Assembly (NCBI RefSeq): GCF_033118175.1
Contig: NW_026870888.1
Location: 248,001 to 312,000 of the forward strand
Source: Dama dama
Taxonomy: Eukaryota; Chordata; Mammalia; Artiodactyla; Cervidae
DNA length: 64,000 nucleotides
Direction: 5' to 3'
The position numbers and the translations under genes are program-made. A model generated the notes under the pieces. The model was given only the letters and a program-made list of their open reading frames with translations. It was not told the DNA's origin and searched no databases. Positions 1-11,757 of the stretch are shown here, piece by piece (position 1 is the stretch's first letter; each line of letters starts with the position of its first letter).

Positions 1-663
1 ACACCGAGATGCTCTGACTGGAAGTAAGGCCGGATATCCCTGCAGTGAATTGAATGCAGGCTCGTCTTGCATCTCCCAAGACGAAGGGATGTCTGAATCC
101 CCTGTGGAGACCACAGAGAAAGACCTAGTCCTCCGCCTCATCGCGAGCGGAGGCCTCACATCCTTTGAAACCTCGAGAGGTCCGCGGAGATCAATGCTTC
201 CAAAGCAGACGATGCCTGACTCCTGTTGAAAATGGATAGGAGTCCCAGGATCCCTGTGGCATGTGGAAAGGGACACTGGGTCTCCCGCCTCACGTGGAGA
301 CGCCTCCCAATTGCCATGCCAAGACTCGAGGAGAATCCCGAGGTGTCCCTCGCACCTAGGCAGGAGTCCTGACGTCTCTGAACAAACACGTGTCTGGAAG
401 GGCCCTCCCCGTCGTAACTCGAGAATATACCCCAGGTTCCGGCCGCAACTCGAGAAAAACCATGAGACTTCCCCCTCGCTGCTACATGAGGCCCGATTCC
501 CCTCGACTGCATGCAGAGCAATTCCGTGTTCCACATCAAACGTGAAAGGAGCCTTGATTTCCTTGATGGCACTCCAGAGAAAACCCAAGATCACTGTCTC
601 AAGTCTAGAGGGATCCTGAGGTCACTGGAGCAACACGAATGGGCTCCGTGGACCACAAATCAA

Positions 664-937
664 CTCGAGATGAGAGCTTAGTCCCTGGCTTCCACTCAAG
701 AGGAATACCAACTTTCCACAAGCACCTCAAGAGGAGGCTTCTCTCAGCTACAGGTATGTGAGAGGGACCCTGAGTTTGTGGCCTCAAGTGGAATGGACAC
801 CGAAATGCTCTGACTCGAAGTAAGGCCGGATATACCTGCAGTGCATTGAATGCAGGCTCGTCTTCCATCTCCCAAGACGAAGGGATGTCTGAATCCCCTG
901 TGGAGACCACAGAGAAAGACCTAGTCCTCCGCCTCAA
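664..937. repeat. Internal 31-bp subrepeat ladder (example)
   Basis: Related hexamers (CTCGAG, CTCAAG, TGTGAG, CTCGAA, ATTGAA, GACGAA, CCACAG) begin at 664, 695, 726, 757, 783, 814, 845, 876 and 907. All steps are 31 bp except one of 26 bp. In the same unit CTCGAG also starts at 418 and 449 (31 apart) and at 325 (93 = 3 x 31 before 418), with CTCCAG at 572 and CGTGAA at 541 (31 apart). The unit is therefore about 26 diverged copies of a 31-mer with small indels (26 x 31 = 806, against 796 observed). This 31-bp periodicity is the recognised signature of ruminant satellite I sequences. Confidence 0.88.
737..759 (+). other. Splice-site-like cassette (TTCTCTCAG ... CAG|GTATGT), example
   Basis: GGCTTCTCTCAG resembles a pyrimidine tract plus AG acceptor. 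Six bases later CAG|GTATGT (751-759) matches the U1-complementary donor consensus CAG|GTAAGT at 8 of 9 positions. The pair recurs in most units at the same place. The unit near 54,837-54,845 has the full CAG|GTAAGT. No exon is implied; this is a sequence resemblance that could matter only if the plus strand is transcribed. Confidence 0.4.
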
Positions 938-1055
938 CGCGACCGGAGGCCTGACATCCTTTGAAAATTCGAGAGGTCCGCGGAGATCAATGCTTCCAAA
1001 GGAGACGATGCCTGACGCCTCTTGTAATTAGATAGGAGTCCCAGGATCCCTGTGG

Positions 1056-1188
1056 CACGTGGAAAGGGACCCTGGTTCTCCCACTTCACGTGCAGACACG
1101 TCCCAATTGCCATGCCAAGACTCGAGGAGAATCCCGAGGTGTCCCTCGCACCTAGGCAGGAGTCCTGAAGCCGCTGAACAAACACGTG
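1056..1188. promoter_or_regulatory. Three CACGTG E-box words per unit (example)
   Basis: CACGTG starts at 1056, 1087 and 1183 in this unit. The first two are exactly one subrepeat (31 bp) apart and the third is 96 bp on. The consensus unit keeps all three (GGCACGTGG, CTCACGTGG, ACACGTGT), so the window holds well over a hundred copies. CACGTG is the established core site of bHLH factors such as MYC/MAX and USF, and methylation of its CpG blocks many of them. Binding here is inference. The words may simply be inherited from the ancestral 31-mer. Confidence 0.45.
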
Positions 1189-4100
1189 TCTGGAAGGGCC
1201 CTCCCCGTCGTAACTCGAGAATATACCCCAGGTTCCGGCCGCAACTTGAGAAAAACCATGAGACTTCCCCCTCGCTGCGACATGAGGCCCGATTCCCCTG
1301 CACTGCGTGCAGAGCAATTCCGTGTTCCACATCAAACGTGAAAGGAGACTTGATTTCCTTGATGGCACTCCAGAGAAAACCCAAGATCACTGTCTCAAGT
1401 CTAGAGGGATCCTGAAGTCACTGGAGCAAAACGAAAGGGCTCCGTGCACCCAAAATCAACTCGAGATGAGAGCTTAGTCCCTGGATTCGAGTCAAGAGGA
1501 ATACCAACTTTCCACAAGCACCGCAAGAGGAGGCTTCTCTCAACTACAGGTATGTGAGAGGGACCCTGAGTTTGTGGCCTCAAGTGGAATGGACACCGAG
1601 ATGTTCTAACTCGAAGTAAGGCCGGATATCCCTGCAGTGAATTGAATGCAGGCTCGTCTTGCATCTCCCAAGACGAAGGGTTTTCTGAATCCCCTGTGGA
1701 GACCACAGAGAAAGACCTAATTCTCCGCCTCATCGCGACTGGAGGCTTCACATCCTTTGAAAACTCGAGAGGTCCGCGGAGATCAATGCTTCCAAAGGAG
1801 ACGATGCCTGACTCCTCTTGAAAGTGGTTAGGAGTCCCAGGATTCCTGTCCACATGGACGGGGACCCTAGGTCTCCCGCTTCACGTGGAGACACGTCCCA
1901 ATTGCCATGCCAAGACTCGAGGAGAATCCCGAGCTGTCCCTCGCACCTAGGCAGGAGTACTGACGTCGCTGAACAAACACGTGTCTGGAAGGGCCCTTCC
2001 GGTCGTAACTCGAGAATATACCCCAGGTTCTGGCCGCAACTCGAGAAAAACAATGAGATTTCCCCCTCGTCGCGAGATGAGGCCCGATTCCCCTGCACTG
2101 CGTGCAGAGCAATTCCGTGTTCCACATCAAACGTGAAAGGAGCCTTGATTTCCTTGATGGCACTCCAGGGAAAACCCAAGATCACTGACTCAAGTCTAGA
2201 GGGATCCTGAGGTCACTGGAGCAACACAAAAGGGCTCCGTGGACCCCAAATCAACTCGAGATGAGAGCTTAGTCCCTGGCTTCGACTCAAGAGAAATACC
2301 AACTTTCCACAAGCACCTCAATAGGAGGCTTCTCTCAGCTACAGGTAGGTGAGAGGGACCCTGAGTTTGTGGCCTCAAGTGGAATGGACACCAAGATGCT
2401 CTGACTCGAAGTAAGGCCGGATATCCCTGCAGTGAATTGAATGCAGGCTCGTCTTCCATCTCCCAAGACGAAGGGATGTCTGAATCCCCTGTGGAGACCA
2501 CAGGAAAGACCTAGTCCTCCGCCTCAACGCGACCGGAGGCCTGACATCCTTTGAAAACTCGAGAGGTCCGCGGAGATCAATGCTTCCAAAGGAGACGATG
2601 CCTGACGCCTCTTGAAATTAGATAGGAGTCCCAGGATCCCTGTGGCACGTGGAAAGGGACCCTGGTTCTCCCGCTTCACGTGGAGACACTTCCCAATTGC
2701 CATGCCAAGACTCGAGGAGAATCCCGAGTTGTCCCTCGCACCTAGGCAGGAGTCCTGACGTCGCTGAACAAACACGTGTCTGGAAGGGCCCTCCCCGTCA
2801 TAACTCGAGAATATACCCCAGGTTCCGGCCGCAACTCGAGAAAAACCATAGGACTTCCCCCTCGCCGCGAGATGAGGCCCAATTCCCCTGCTCTGCGTGC
2901 AGAGCAATTCCGTGTTCCACATGAAACGTGAAAGGAGCCTTGATTTCCTTGATGGCACTCCAGAGAAAACCCAAGATCACTGTCTCAAGTCTAGAGGGAT
3001 CCTGAGGTCACTGGAGCAACACGAAAGGGCTCCGTGGACCCCAAATCAACTCGAGATGAGAGCTTAGTCCCTGGCTTCGACACAAGAGGAATACCCACTT
3101 TTCACAAGCACCTCAAGAGGAGGCTTCTGTCAGCTACAGGTATGTGAGAGGGACCCTGAGTGTGTGGCCTCAAGTGGAATGGACACCGAGATGCTCTGAC
3201 TCGAAGTAAGGCCGGATATCCCTGCAGTGAATTGAATGCAGGCTCGTCTTGCATCTCCCAAGACGAAGGGATGTCTGAATCCGCTGTGGAGACCACAGAG
3301 AAAGACCTAGTCCTCCGCCTCATCGCGACCGGAGGCCTCACATCCTTTGAAAACTCAAGAGGTCCGCGGATATCAATGCTTCCACAGGAGAAGATGCCTG
3401 ACTCCTCTTGAAAATGAATAGGAGTCCCAGGATCCCTGTGGCACGTGGAAAGGGACACTGGGTCTGCCGCCTCACGTGGATACGCGTCCCAATTGCCATG
3501 CCAAGACTCGAGGAGAATCCCGAGGTGTCCCTCGCACCTAGGCAGGAGTCCTGACGTCGCTGAACAAACACGTGTCTAGAAGGTCCCTCCCCGTCGTAAC
3601 TCGAGAATATACCCCAGGTTCCGGCCGCAACTCGAGAAAAACCATGAGACTTCCCCCTCGCCACGAGATGAGACCCGATGCCCCTGCACTGCGTGCAGAG
3701 AAATTCCGTGTTCCACATCAAACGTGAAAGGAGCCTTGATTTCCTTGATGGCACTCCAGAGAAAACCCAAGATCACTGTCTCAAGTCTAGAGGGATCCTA
3801 AGGTCACTGGAGCAACACGAAAGTTCTCCGTGGACCCCAAATCAACTCGAGATGAGAGCTTAGTCCCTGGCTTCGACTCAAGAGGAATACCAACTTTCCA
3901 CAAGCACCTCAAGAGGAGGCTTCTCTCAGCTACAGGTATGTGAGAGGGACCCTGAGTTTGTGGCCTCAAGTGGAATGGACACCGAGATGCTCTGACTCGA
4001 AATAAGGCTGGATATCCCTGCAGTGAATTGAATGCAGGCTCGTCTTGCATCTCCCAAGACGAAGGGATGTCCGAATCCCCTGTGGAGACCACAGAGAAAG

Positions 4101-6169
4101 ACCTAGTCCTCCACCTCAAGGCAACCGGAGGCCTCATATCCTTTGAAAACTGGAGAGGTCCGCGGAGATCAATACTTCCGAAGGAGACGATGCCTGACTC
4201 CTCTTGAAAATGGATAGGAGTCCCAGGACCCCTGTGGCACGTGGAAAGGGCCCCTGGGTCTCCCGCTTCACGTGGAGACGCGTCCCAATTGCCATGCCAA
4301 GACTCGAGGAGAATCCCGAGGTGTCCCTCGCACTTAGGCAGGAGGCCTGACGTCGCTGAACAAACACGTGTCTGGAAGGGCCCTCCCCGTCGTAACTCGT
4401 GAATATACCCTAGGTTCCGGCCGCAACTCAAGAAAAACCATGAGACTTCCCCCTCGCCGCGAGATGAGGCCCGATTCCCCTGCACTGAATGCAGAGCAAT
4501 TTCGTGTTCCACATCAAACGTGAAAGGAGCCTTGATTTCCTTGATGGCACTCCAGAGAAAACCCAAGTACACTGTCTCAAGTCTAGAGGGATCCTGAGGT
4601 CACTGGGGCAACAGGAAAGGGCTCCGTGGACAACAAATCAACTCGAGATGAGAGCTTAGTCCCTGGCTTCGACTCAAGAGGAATACCAAGTTTCCACAAG
4701 CACCTCAAGAGGAGGCTTCTCTCAGCTACAGGTATGTGAGAGGGACCCTGAGTTTGTGGCCTCAAGTGCAATGGACACCGAGATGCTCTGACTCGAAGTA
4801 AGGCCGGATATCCCTGCAGTGAATTGAATGCAGGCTCGTCTTGCATCTCCCAAGACGAAGGGATGTCTGAATCCCCTGTGGAGATGACAAAGAAAGACCG
4901 AGTTCTCCGCCTCATCGCGAGCGGAGGCCTCACATCTTTTGAAAACTCGATAGGTCCGTGGAGATCAATGCTTCTAAAGGAGACGATGCCTGACTCCTCT
5001 TGAAAATGGATAGGAGTCCCAGGATCCCTGTGGCACGTGGAAAGGGACACTGGGTCTCCCGCCTCACGTGGATACGCGTCCCAATTGCCATGCCAAGACT
5101 CGAGGAGAATCCCGAGGTGTCCCTCGCACCTAGGCAGGAGTCCTGACGTCGCTGAACAAACACGTGTCTGGAAGGGCCCTCCCCGTCGTAACTCGAGAAT
5201 ATACCCCAGGTTCAGGCCGCAACTCGACAAAAACCATGAGACTTCCGACTCGCCGCGAGACGAGGCCCGATTCCCCTGCACTGCGTGCAGAGCAATTCCG
5301 TGTTCCAGATCAAACGTGAAAGGAGCCTTGATTTCCTTGATGGCACTCCAGAGAAAACCCAAGATCACTGTCTCAAGTCTAGAGGGATCCTAAGGACACT
5401 GGAGCAACACGAAAGTTGTCTGTGGACCCCAAATCAACTCGAGATGAGAGCTTAGTCCCTGGCTTCGACTCAAGAGGAATACCAACTTTCCACAAGCACC
5501 ACAAAAGGAGGCTTCTCTCAGCTACAGGTATGTGAGAGGGACCCTGAGTTTGTGGCCTTAAGTTGAATGGACACCGAGATGCTCTGAGTCGAAGTAAGGC
5601 CGGATATCCCTGCAGTGAATTGAATTCAGGCTCGTCTTGCATCTCCCAAGACGAAGGGATGTCTGAATCCCATGTGGAGACCACAGAGAAAGACCTAGTC
5701 CTCCGCCTCATCGAGACCAGAGGCCTCACATCCTTTGAAAACTCGAGAGGTCCGCGGAGATCAAAGCTTCCAAAGAAGACAATGCCTGACTACTCTTGAA
5801 AATGGATAGGAGTCCCAGGATCCCTGTGGCACGTGGAAAGGGACACTGGGTCTCCCGCCTCAGGTGGATACGCGTCCCAATTGCCATGCCAAGACTCGAG
5901 GAGAATCCCGAGGTGTCCCTCGCACCTAGGCAGGAGTCCTGACGTCGCTGAACAAACACGTGTCTAGAAGGTCCCTCCCCGTCGTAACTCGAGAATATAC
6001 CCCAGGTTCCGGCCGCAACTCGAGAAAAACCATGAGACTTCCCCCTCGCCGCGAGATGAGACCCGATGCCCCTGCACTGCGTGCAGAGAAATTCCGTGTT
6101 CCACATCAAACGTGAAAGGAGCCTTGATTTCCTTGATGGCACTCCAGAGAAAACCCAAGATCACTGTCT

Positions 6170-6985
6170 CAATTCTAGAGGGATCCTGAGGTCACTGGAG
6201 TAACATGAATGGGCTCCGTGGACCCCAAATCAACTCGAGATGAGAGCTTAGTCCCTGGCTTCGACTCAAGAGGAATACCAACTTTCCACAAGCACCTCCA
6301 GAGGAGGTTTCTCTCAGCTACAGGTATGTGAGAGGGACCCTGAGTTTGTGGCCTCAAGTGGAATGGACACCGAGATGCTCTGACTCGAAGTAAGGCCGGA
6401 TATCCCTGCAGTGAATTGAATGCAGGCTCGTCTTGCATCTCCCAAGACGAAGGGATATCTGAATCCGCTGTGGAGACCACAGAGAAAGACCTAGTCCTCC
6501 GCCTCATCGCGACCGGAGGCCTCACATCCTTTGAAAACTCGAGAGGTCCGCGGAGATCAATGCTTCCAAAGGAGACGATGCCTGACTCCTCTTAAAAATG
6601 GATAGGAGTCCCAGGATCCCTGTGGCACGTGGAAAGGGACCCTGGGTCTCCCGCCTCACATGGAGACGCGTCCCAATTGCCATGCCAAGACTCGAGGAGA
6701 ATCCCGAGGTGTCCCTCGCACCTAGGCAAGAGTTCTGACGTCGCTGAACAAACACGTGTCTGGAAGGGCCCTCCCCGTCGTAACTCGAGAATATACCCCA
6801 GGTTCCGGCCGCAACTCGAGAAAAACCATGAGACTTCCCCCTCGCCGTGAGTTGAGGCCCGATTCCCCTGCAATGCGTGCAGAGCCATTTCGTGTTCCAC
6901 ATCAAACGTGAAAGGAGCCTTGATTTCCTTGATGGCACTCCAGAGAAAACCCAAGATCACTGTCTCAAGTCTAGAGGGATCCTGA
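6170..6985. repeat. Dispersed unit duplication A, copy 1 (6-unit spacing)
   Basis: About one unit here recurs at 10,944-11,757, offset 4774 bp (six units). Shared private variants are TCTCAATTCTAGAG near 6167, CACTGGAGTAACATGAATGG near 6193, ACCTCCAGAGGAGG near 6294, GGATATCTG near 6452, GTGAGTTGAGGCCC near 6847 and CAATGCGTGCAGAGCCATTT near 6871. Flanks on both sides do not match, so the copied tract is almost exactly one unit long. Confidence 0.85.
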
Positions 6986-7029
6986 GGTCACTGGAGCAAC
7001 ACGAAAGGGCTCCGTGGACCCCAAATCAA

Positions 7030-7765
7030 CTCGAGATGAGAGCTTAGTCCCTGGCTTAGACTCAAGAGGAATACCAACTTTCCACAAGCACCTCAAGAGG
7101 AGGCTTCTCTCAGCTACAGGTATATTTGAGGGACCCCGAGTTTGTGGCCTCAAGTGGAATGGACACCGAGATGCTCTGATTCTAAGTAAGGCCGGATATC
7201 CCTGCAGTGAATTGAATGCAGGCTCGTCTTGCATCTGCCAAGACGAAGGGATGTTTGAATAACCTGTGGAGACGACAGAGAAAGACCTAGTCCTCCGCCT
7301 CATCGCGACCGGAGGCCTCACATCCTTTGAAAATTCGAGAGGTATGCGGAGATCAATGCTTCCAAAGAGACGATGCCTGACTCCTCTTGAAAATGGATAG
7401 GAGTCCCAGGATCCCTGTGGCACGTGGAAAGGGACCCTGGGTCTCCCGCCTCACGTGGAGACGCGTCCCAGTTGCCATGCCAAGAGTAGAGGAGAATCCC
7501 GAGGTGTCCCTCGCACCTAGGCAGGAGTCCTGACGTCGCTGAACAAACACGTGTCTGGAAGGGTTCTCCCAATCGTATCTCGAGAATATACCCCAGGTTC
7601 CGGCAGCAAATCGAGAAAAAACATGAGAATTCCCCCTCGCCGCGAGTTGGGGCCCGATTCCCCTGCACTGCATGCAGAGCAATTCCGGGTTCCACATCAA
7701 ACGTGAAAGGAGCCTTGATTTCCTTGATGGCACTCCAGAGAAAACCCAAGATAACTCTCTCAAGT
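7030..7765. repeat. Dispersed unit duplication B, copy 1 (9-unit spacing)
   Basis: This unit shares a cluster of private variants with 14,190-14,923. They are GGCTTAGACTC near 7055, ACAGGTATATTTGAGGG near 7117, GACCCCGAG near 7133, ATGTTTGAATAACC near 7251, GAGAGGTATGCGG near 7338, CCAAAGAGACGATG near 7362 (one base lost), GGGTTCTCCCAATCG near 7561 and GCAGCAAATCGAG near 7603. The GGTATGCGG/CCAAAGAGACG pair also appears alone in the unit starting at 9580, so that fragment was copied separately. Confidence 0.85.
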
Positions 7766-10700
7766 GTACAGGGATCCTGAGGTCACTGGAGCAACACGAA
7801 AGGGCTCCGTGGACCCCAAATCAACTCGAGATGAGAGCTTAGTCCCTGGCTTCGACTCAAGAGGAATACCAACTTTCCACAAGCACCGCAAGATGAGGCT
7901 TCTCTCAGCTACAGGTTTGTGAGAAGGACCCTGAGTTTGTGGCCTCAAGTGGAATGGACACCGAGATGCTCTGACTCGAAGTAAGTCCGGAAATCCCTGC
8001 AGTGAATTGAATGCAGGCTCGTCTTGCATCTCCCAAGACGAAGGGATGTCTGAATCCCCTGTGGAGACCACAGAGAAAGACTTAGTTCTCCGCCTCCTCG
8101 CGACCGGAGGCCTCACATCCTTTGAAAACACGAGAGGTCCGCGGAGATCAATGCTTCCAAAGGAGACAATGCCTGACTCCTCTTGAAAATGGATAGGAGT
8201 CCAGGGTCCCTGTGGCACGTGGAAAGGGACCCTGGGTCTCCCGCCTCACCTGGAGATGCCTCCCAATTGCCATGCCAAGACTCGAGGAGAATCCCGAGGT
8301 GTCCCTCGCACCTAGGCAGGAGTCCTGACTTCGCTGAACAAACACGTGTCTGGAAGGGCCCTCCCCGTCGTAACTCGAGAATATACCCCAGGTTCCGTCC
8401 GCAACTCGAGAAAAACCATGATACTTCCCCCTCGCCACGAGATAAGGCCCGATTCCCCTGCACTGCGTGCAGACCAATTCCGTGTTCCACATCAAACGTG
8501 AAAGGAGCCTTGATTTTCTTGATGGCACTCCAGGGAAAACCCAAGATCACTGTCTCAAGTCTAGAGGGATCCTGAGGTAACTGGAGCAAAATGAAAATGA
8601 TCCGTGGACCCCAAATCAACTCGAGATGAGAGCTTATTTCCTGGCTTCGACTAAAGAGGAATACCAACTTTCCACAAGCACCTCAAGAGGAGGCTTCTCT
8701 CAGCTACATGTATGTGAGAGGGACCCTGAGTTTGTGGCCTCATGTGGAACGGACACCGACATGCTCTGACTCGAAGTAAGGCCAGATATCCCTGCAGTGA
8801 ATTGAATGCAGGCTCGTCTTGCATTTCCCCAGACGAAGGGATGTCTGAATCCCCTGTGGACACCACAGAGAAAAACCTACTTCTCCGACTCATCGCGACC
8901 GGAGGCCTAACATCCTCTGAAAACTCGAGAGGTCTGCGGAGATCAATGCTTCCAAAGGAGACGATGCCTAACTCCTCTTGAAAATGGATAGGAGTCCCAG
9001 GATCCCTGTGGCACGTGGAAAGGGACACTGGGTCTCCCTCCTCACGTGGAGACACATCCCAATTGCCATGCCAAGACTCGAGGAGAATCCTGAGGTGTCC
9101 CTTGCACCTAGGCAGGAGTCATGACTTCGCTTAACAAACACGTTTCTGGAAGGGCCCTCCCTGTCGTAACTCGAGAATATACCCCAGGTTCCGGCCGCAA
9201 CTCGAGAAAAACCATGAGACTTCCCCCTCGCCTCGAGATGAGGCCCGATTCCCTTGCACTGCGTGCAGAGCAATTCCGTGTTCCACATCAAACATGAAAG
9301 GAGCCATTGACTTCCTTGATGGCACTCCAGAGAAAACCCAAGATCACTGTCCACGTCTAGACGGATCCTGAGGTCACTGGAGCAACACAAAAGGGCTCCG
9401 TGGACACCAAATCAACTCGAGATGAGAGCTTAGTCCCTGGCTTCGACTCAAGAGGAATACCAACTTTCCACAAGCACCTCAAGAGGAGGCTTCTCTCAGC
9501 TACAGGTATGTGAGAGGGACCCTGAGTTTGTGGCCTCAAGTGGAATGGACACCGAGATGCTCTGACTCGAAGTAAGGCCGGATATCCCTGCAGTGAATTG
9601 AATGCAGGCTCGTCTTGCATCTCCCAAGACGAAGGGATGATTGAAACCCCTGTGGAGACGAAAGAGAAAGACCTAGTCCTCCGCCTCATCGCGACCGGAG
9701 GCCTCACATCCTTTGAAAATTCGAGAGGTATGCGGAGATCAATGCTTCCAAAGAGACGATGCCTGACTCCTCTTGAAAATGGATAGGAGTCCCAGGATCC
9801 CTGTGGCACGTGGAAAGGGACCCTGGGTCTCCCGCCTCACGTGGAGACGCGTCCAAATTGCCATGCCAAGACTCGAGGAGAATCCCGAGGTGTCCCTCGC
9901 ACCTAGGCAGGAGTCCTGACGTCGCTGAACAAACACGTGTCTGGAAGGGCCCTCCCCGTCGTAACTCGAGAATATACCCCAGGTTCCGGCCGCAACTCGA
10001 GAAAAACCATGAGACTTACCCCTCGCCGCGAGATGAGGCCCGATTCCCCTGTACTGCATGCAGAGCAATTCCAAGTTCCACATCAAACGTGAAAGGAGCC
10101 TTGATTTCCTTGATGGCACTCCAGAGAAAACCCAAGATCACTGTCTCAAGTCTAGAGGGATCCTGAGGTCACTGGAGAAACACGAAAGTTGTCTGTGGAC
10201 CCCAAATCACCTCGAGATGAGAGCTTAGTCCCTGGCTTCGACCTAAGAGGAATACCCACTTTCCACAAGCACCCCAAGAGGTGGCTTCTCTCAGCTACAG
10301 GTATGTGAGAGGGACCCTGAGTTTGTGGCCTCAAGTGGAATGGACACCGAGATGCTCTGACTCGAAGGAAGGCCGGATATCCCTGCAATGAACTGAATGC
10401 AGGCTCGTCTTGCATCTCCCAAGACGAAGGGTTGTCTGAATCCCCTGTGGAGACCACAGAGAAAGACCTAGTCCTCCACCTCAATGCAACCGGAGGCCTC
10501 ATATCCTTTGAAAACTCGAGAGGTCCACGGAGATCAATACTTCCGAAGGAGACGATGTCTGACTCCTCTTGAAAATGGATAGTAGTCCCAGGATCCCTGT
10601 GGCACGTGGAAAGGGACCCTGGGTCTCCCTCCTCACGTGGAGACACGTTCCCAATTGCCATGCCAAGACTCGAGGAGAATCCCGAGGTGTCCCTCTCACC

Positions 10701-10943
10701 TAGGCAGGAGTCCTGACGTCTCTGAACAAGCACGTGTCTGGAAGCGCCCTCCCCGTCGTAACTCGAGAATATACCCCAGGTTCCGGCCGCAACTCGAGAA
10801 AAACCATGAGACTTCCCCCTCGCCGCGAGATGAGGCCCGATTCCCCTGTACTGCATGCAGAGCAATTCCGTGTTCCACATCAAACGTGAAAGGAGCCTTG
10901 ATTTCCTTGATGGCACTCCAGAGAAAACCCAAGATCACTGTCT

Positions 10944-11757
10944 CAATTCTAGAGGGATCCTGAGGTCACTGGAGTAACATGAATGGGCTCCGTGGACCCC
11001 AAATCAACTCGAGATGAGAGCTTAGTCCCTGGCTTCGACTCAAGAGGAATACCAACTTTCCACAAGCACCTCCAGAGGAGGTTTCTCTCAGCTACAGGTA
11101 TGTGAGAGGGACCCTGAGTTTGTGGCCTCAAGTGGAATGGACACCGAGATGCTCTGACTCGAAGTAAGGCCGGATATCCCTGCAGTGAATTGAATGCAGG
11201 CTCGTCTTGCATCTCCCAAGACGAAGGGATATCTGTATCCGCTGTGGAGACCACAGAGAAAGACCTAGTCCTCCGCCTCATCGCGACCGGAGGCCTCACA
11301 TCCTTTGAAAACTCGAGAGGTCCGCGGAGATCAATGCTTCCAAAGGAGACGATGCCTGACTCCTCTTGAAAATGGATAGGAGTCCCAGGATCCCTGTGGC
11401 ACGTGGAAAGGGACCCTGGGTCTCCCGCCTCACGTGGAGACGCGTCCCAATTGCCATGCCAAGACTCGAGGAGAATCCCGAGGTGTCCCTCGCACCTAGG
11501 CAGGAGTTCTGACGTCGCTGAACAAACACGTGTCTGGAAGGGCCCTCCCCGTCGTAACTCGAGAATATACCCCAGGTTCCGGCCGCAACTCGAGAAAAAC
11601 CATGAGACTTCCCCCTCGCCGTGAGTTGAGGCCCGATTCCCCTGCAATGCGTGCAGAGCCATTTCGTGTTCCACATCAAACGTGAAAGGAGCCTTGATTT
11701 CCTTGATGGCACTCCAGAGAAAACCCAAGATCACTGTCTCAAGTCTAGAGGGATCCT
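10944..11757. repeat. Dispersed unit duplication A, copy 2 (6-unit spacing)
   Basis: This is the partner of 6170-6985. All the private variants of copy 1 recur at +4774, with rare differences such as GGATATCTGTATCC near 11,228 (TGAATCC in copy 1). The left neighbour (before 10,940) and right neighbour (GATCCTGAAGTC near 11,752) diverge from the corresponding copy 1 flanks. Confidence 0.85.
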
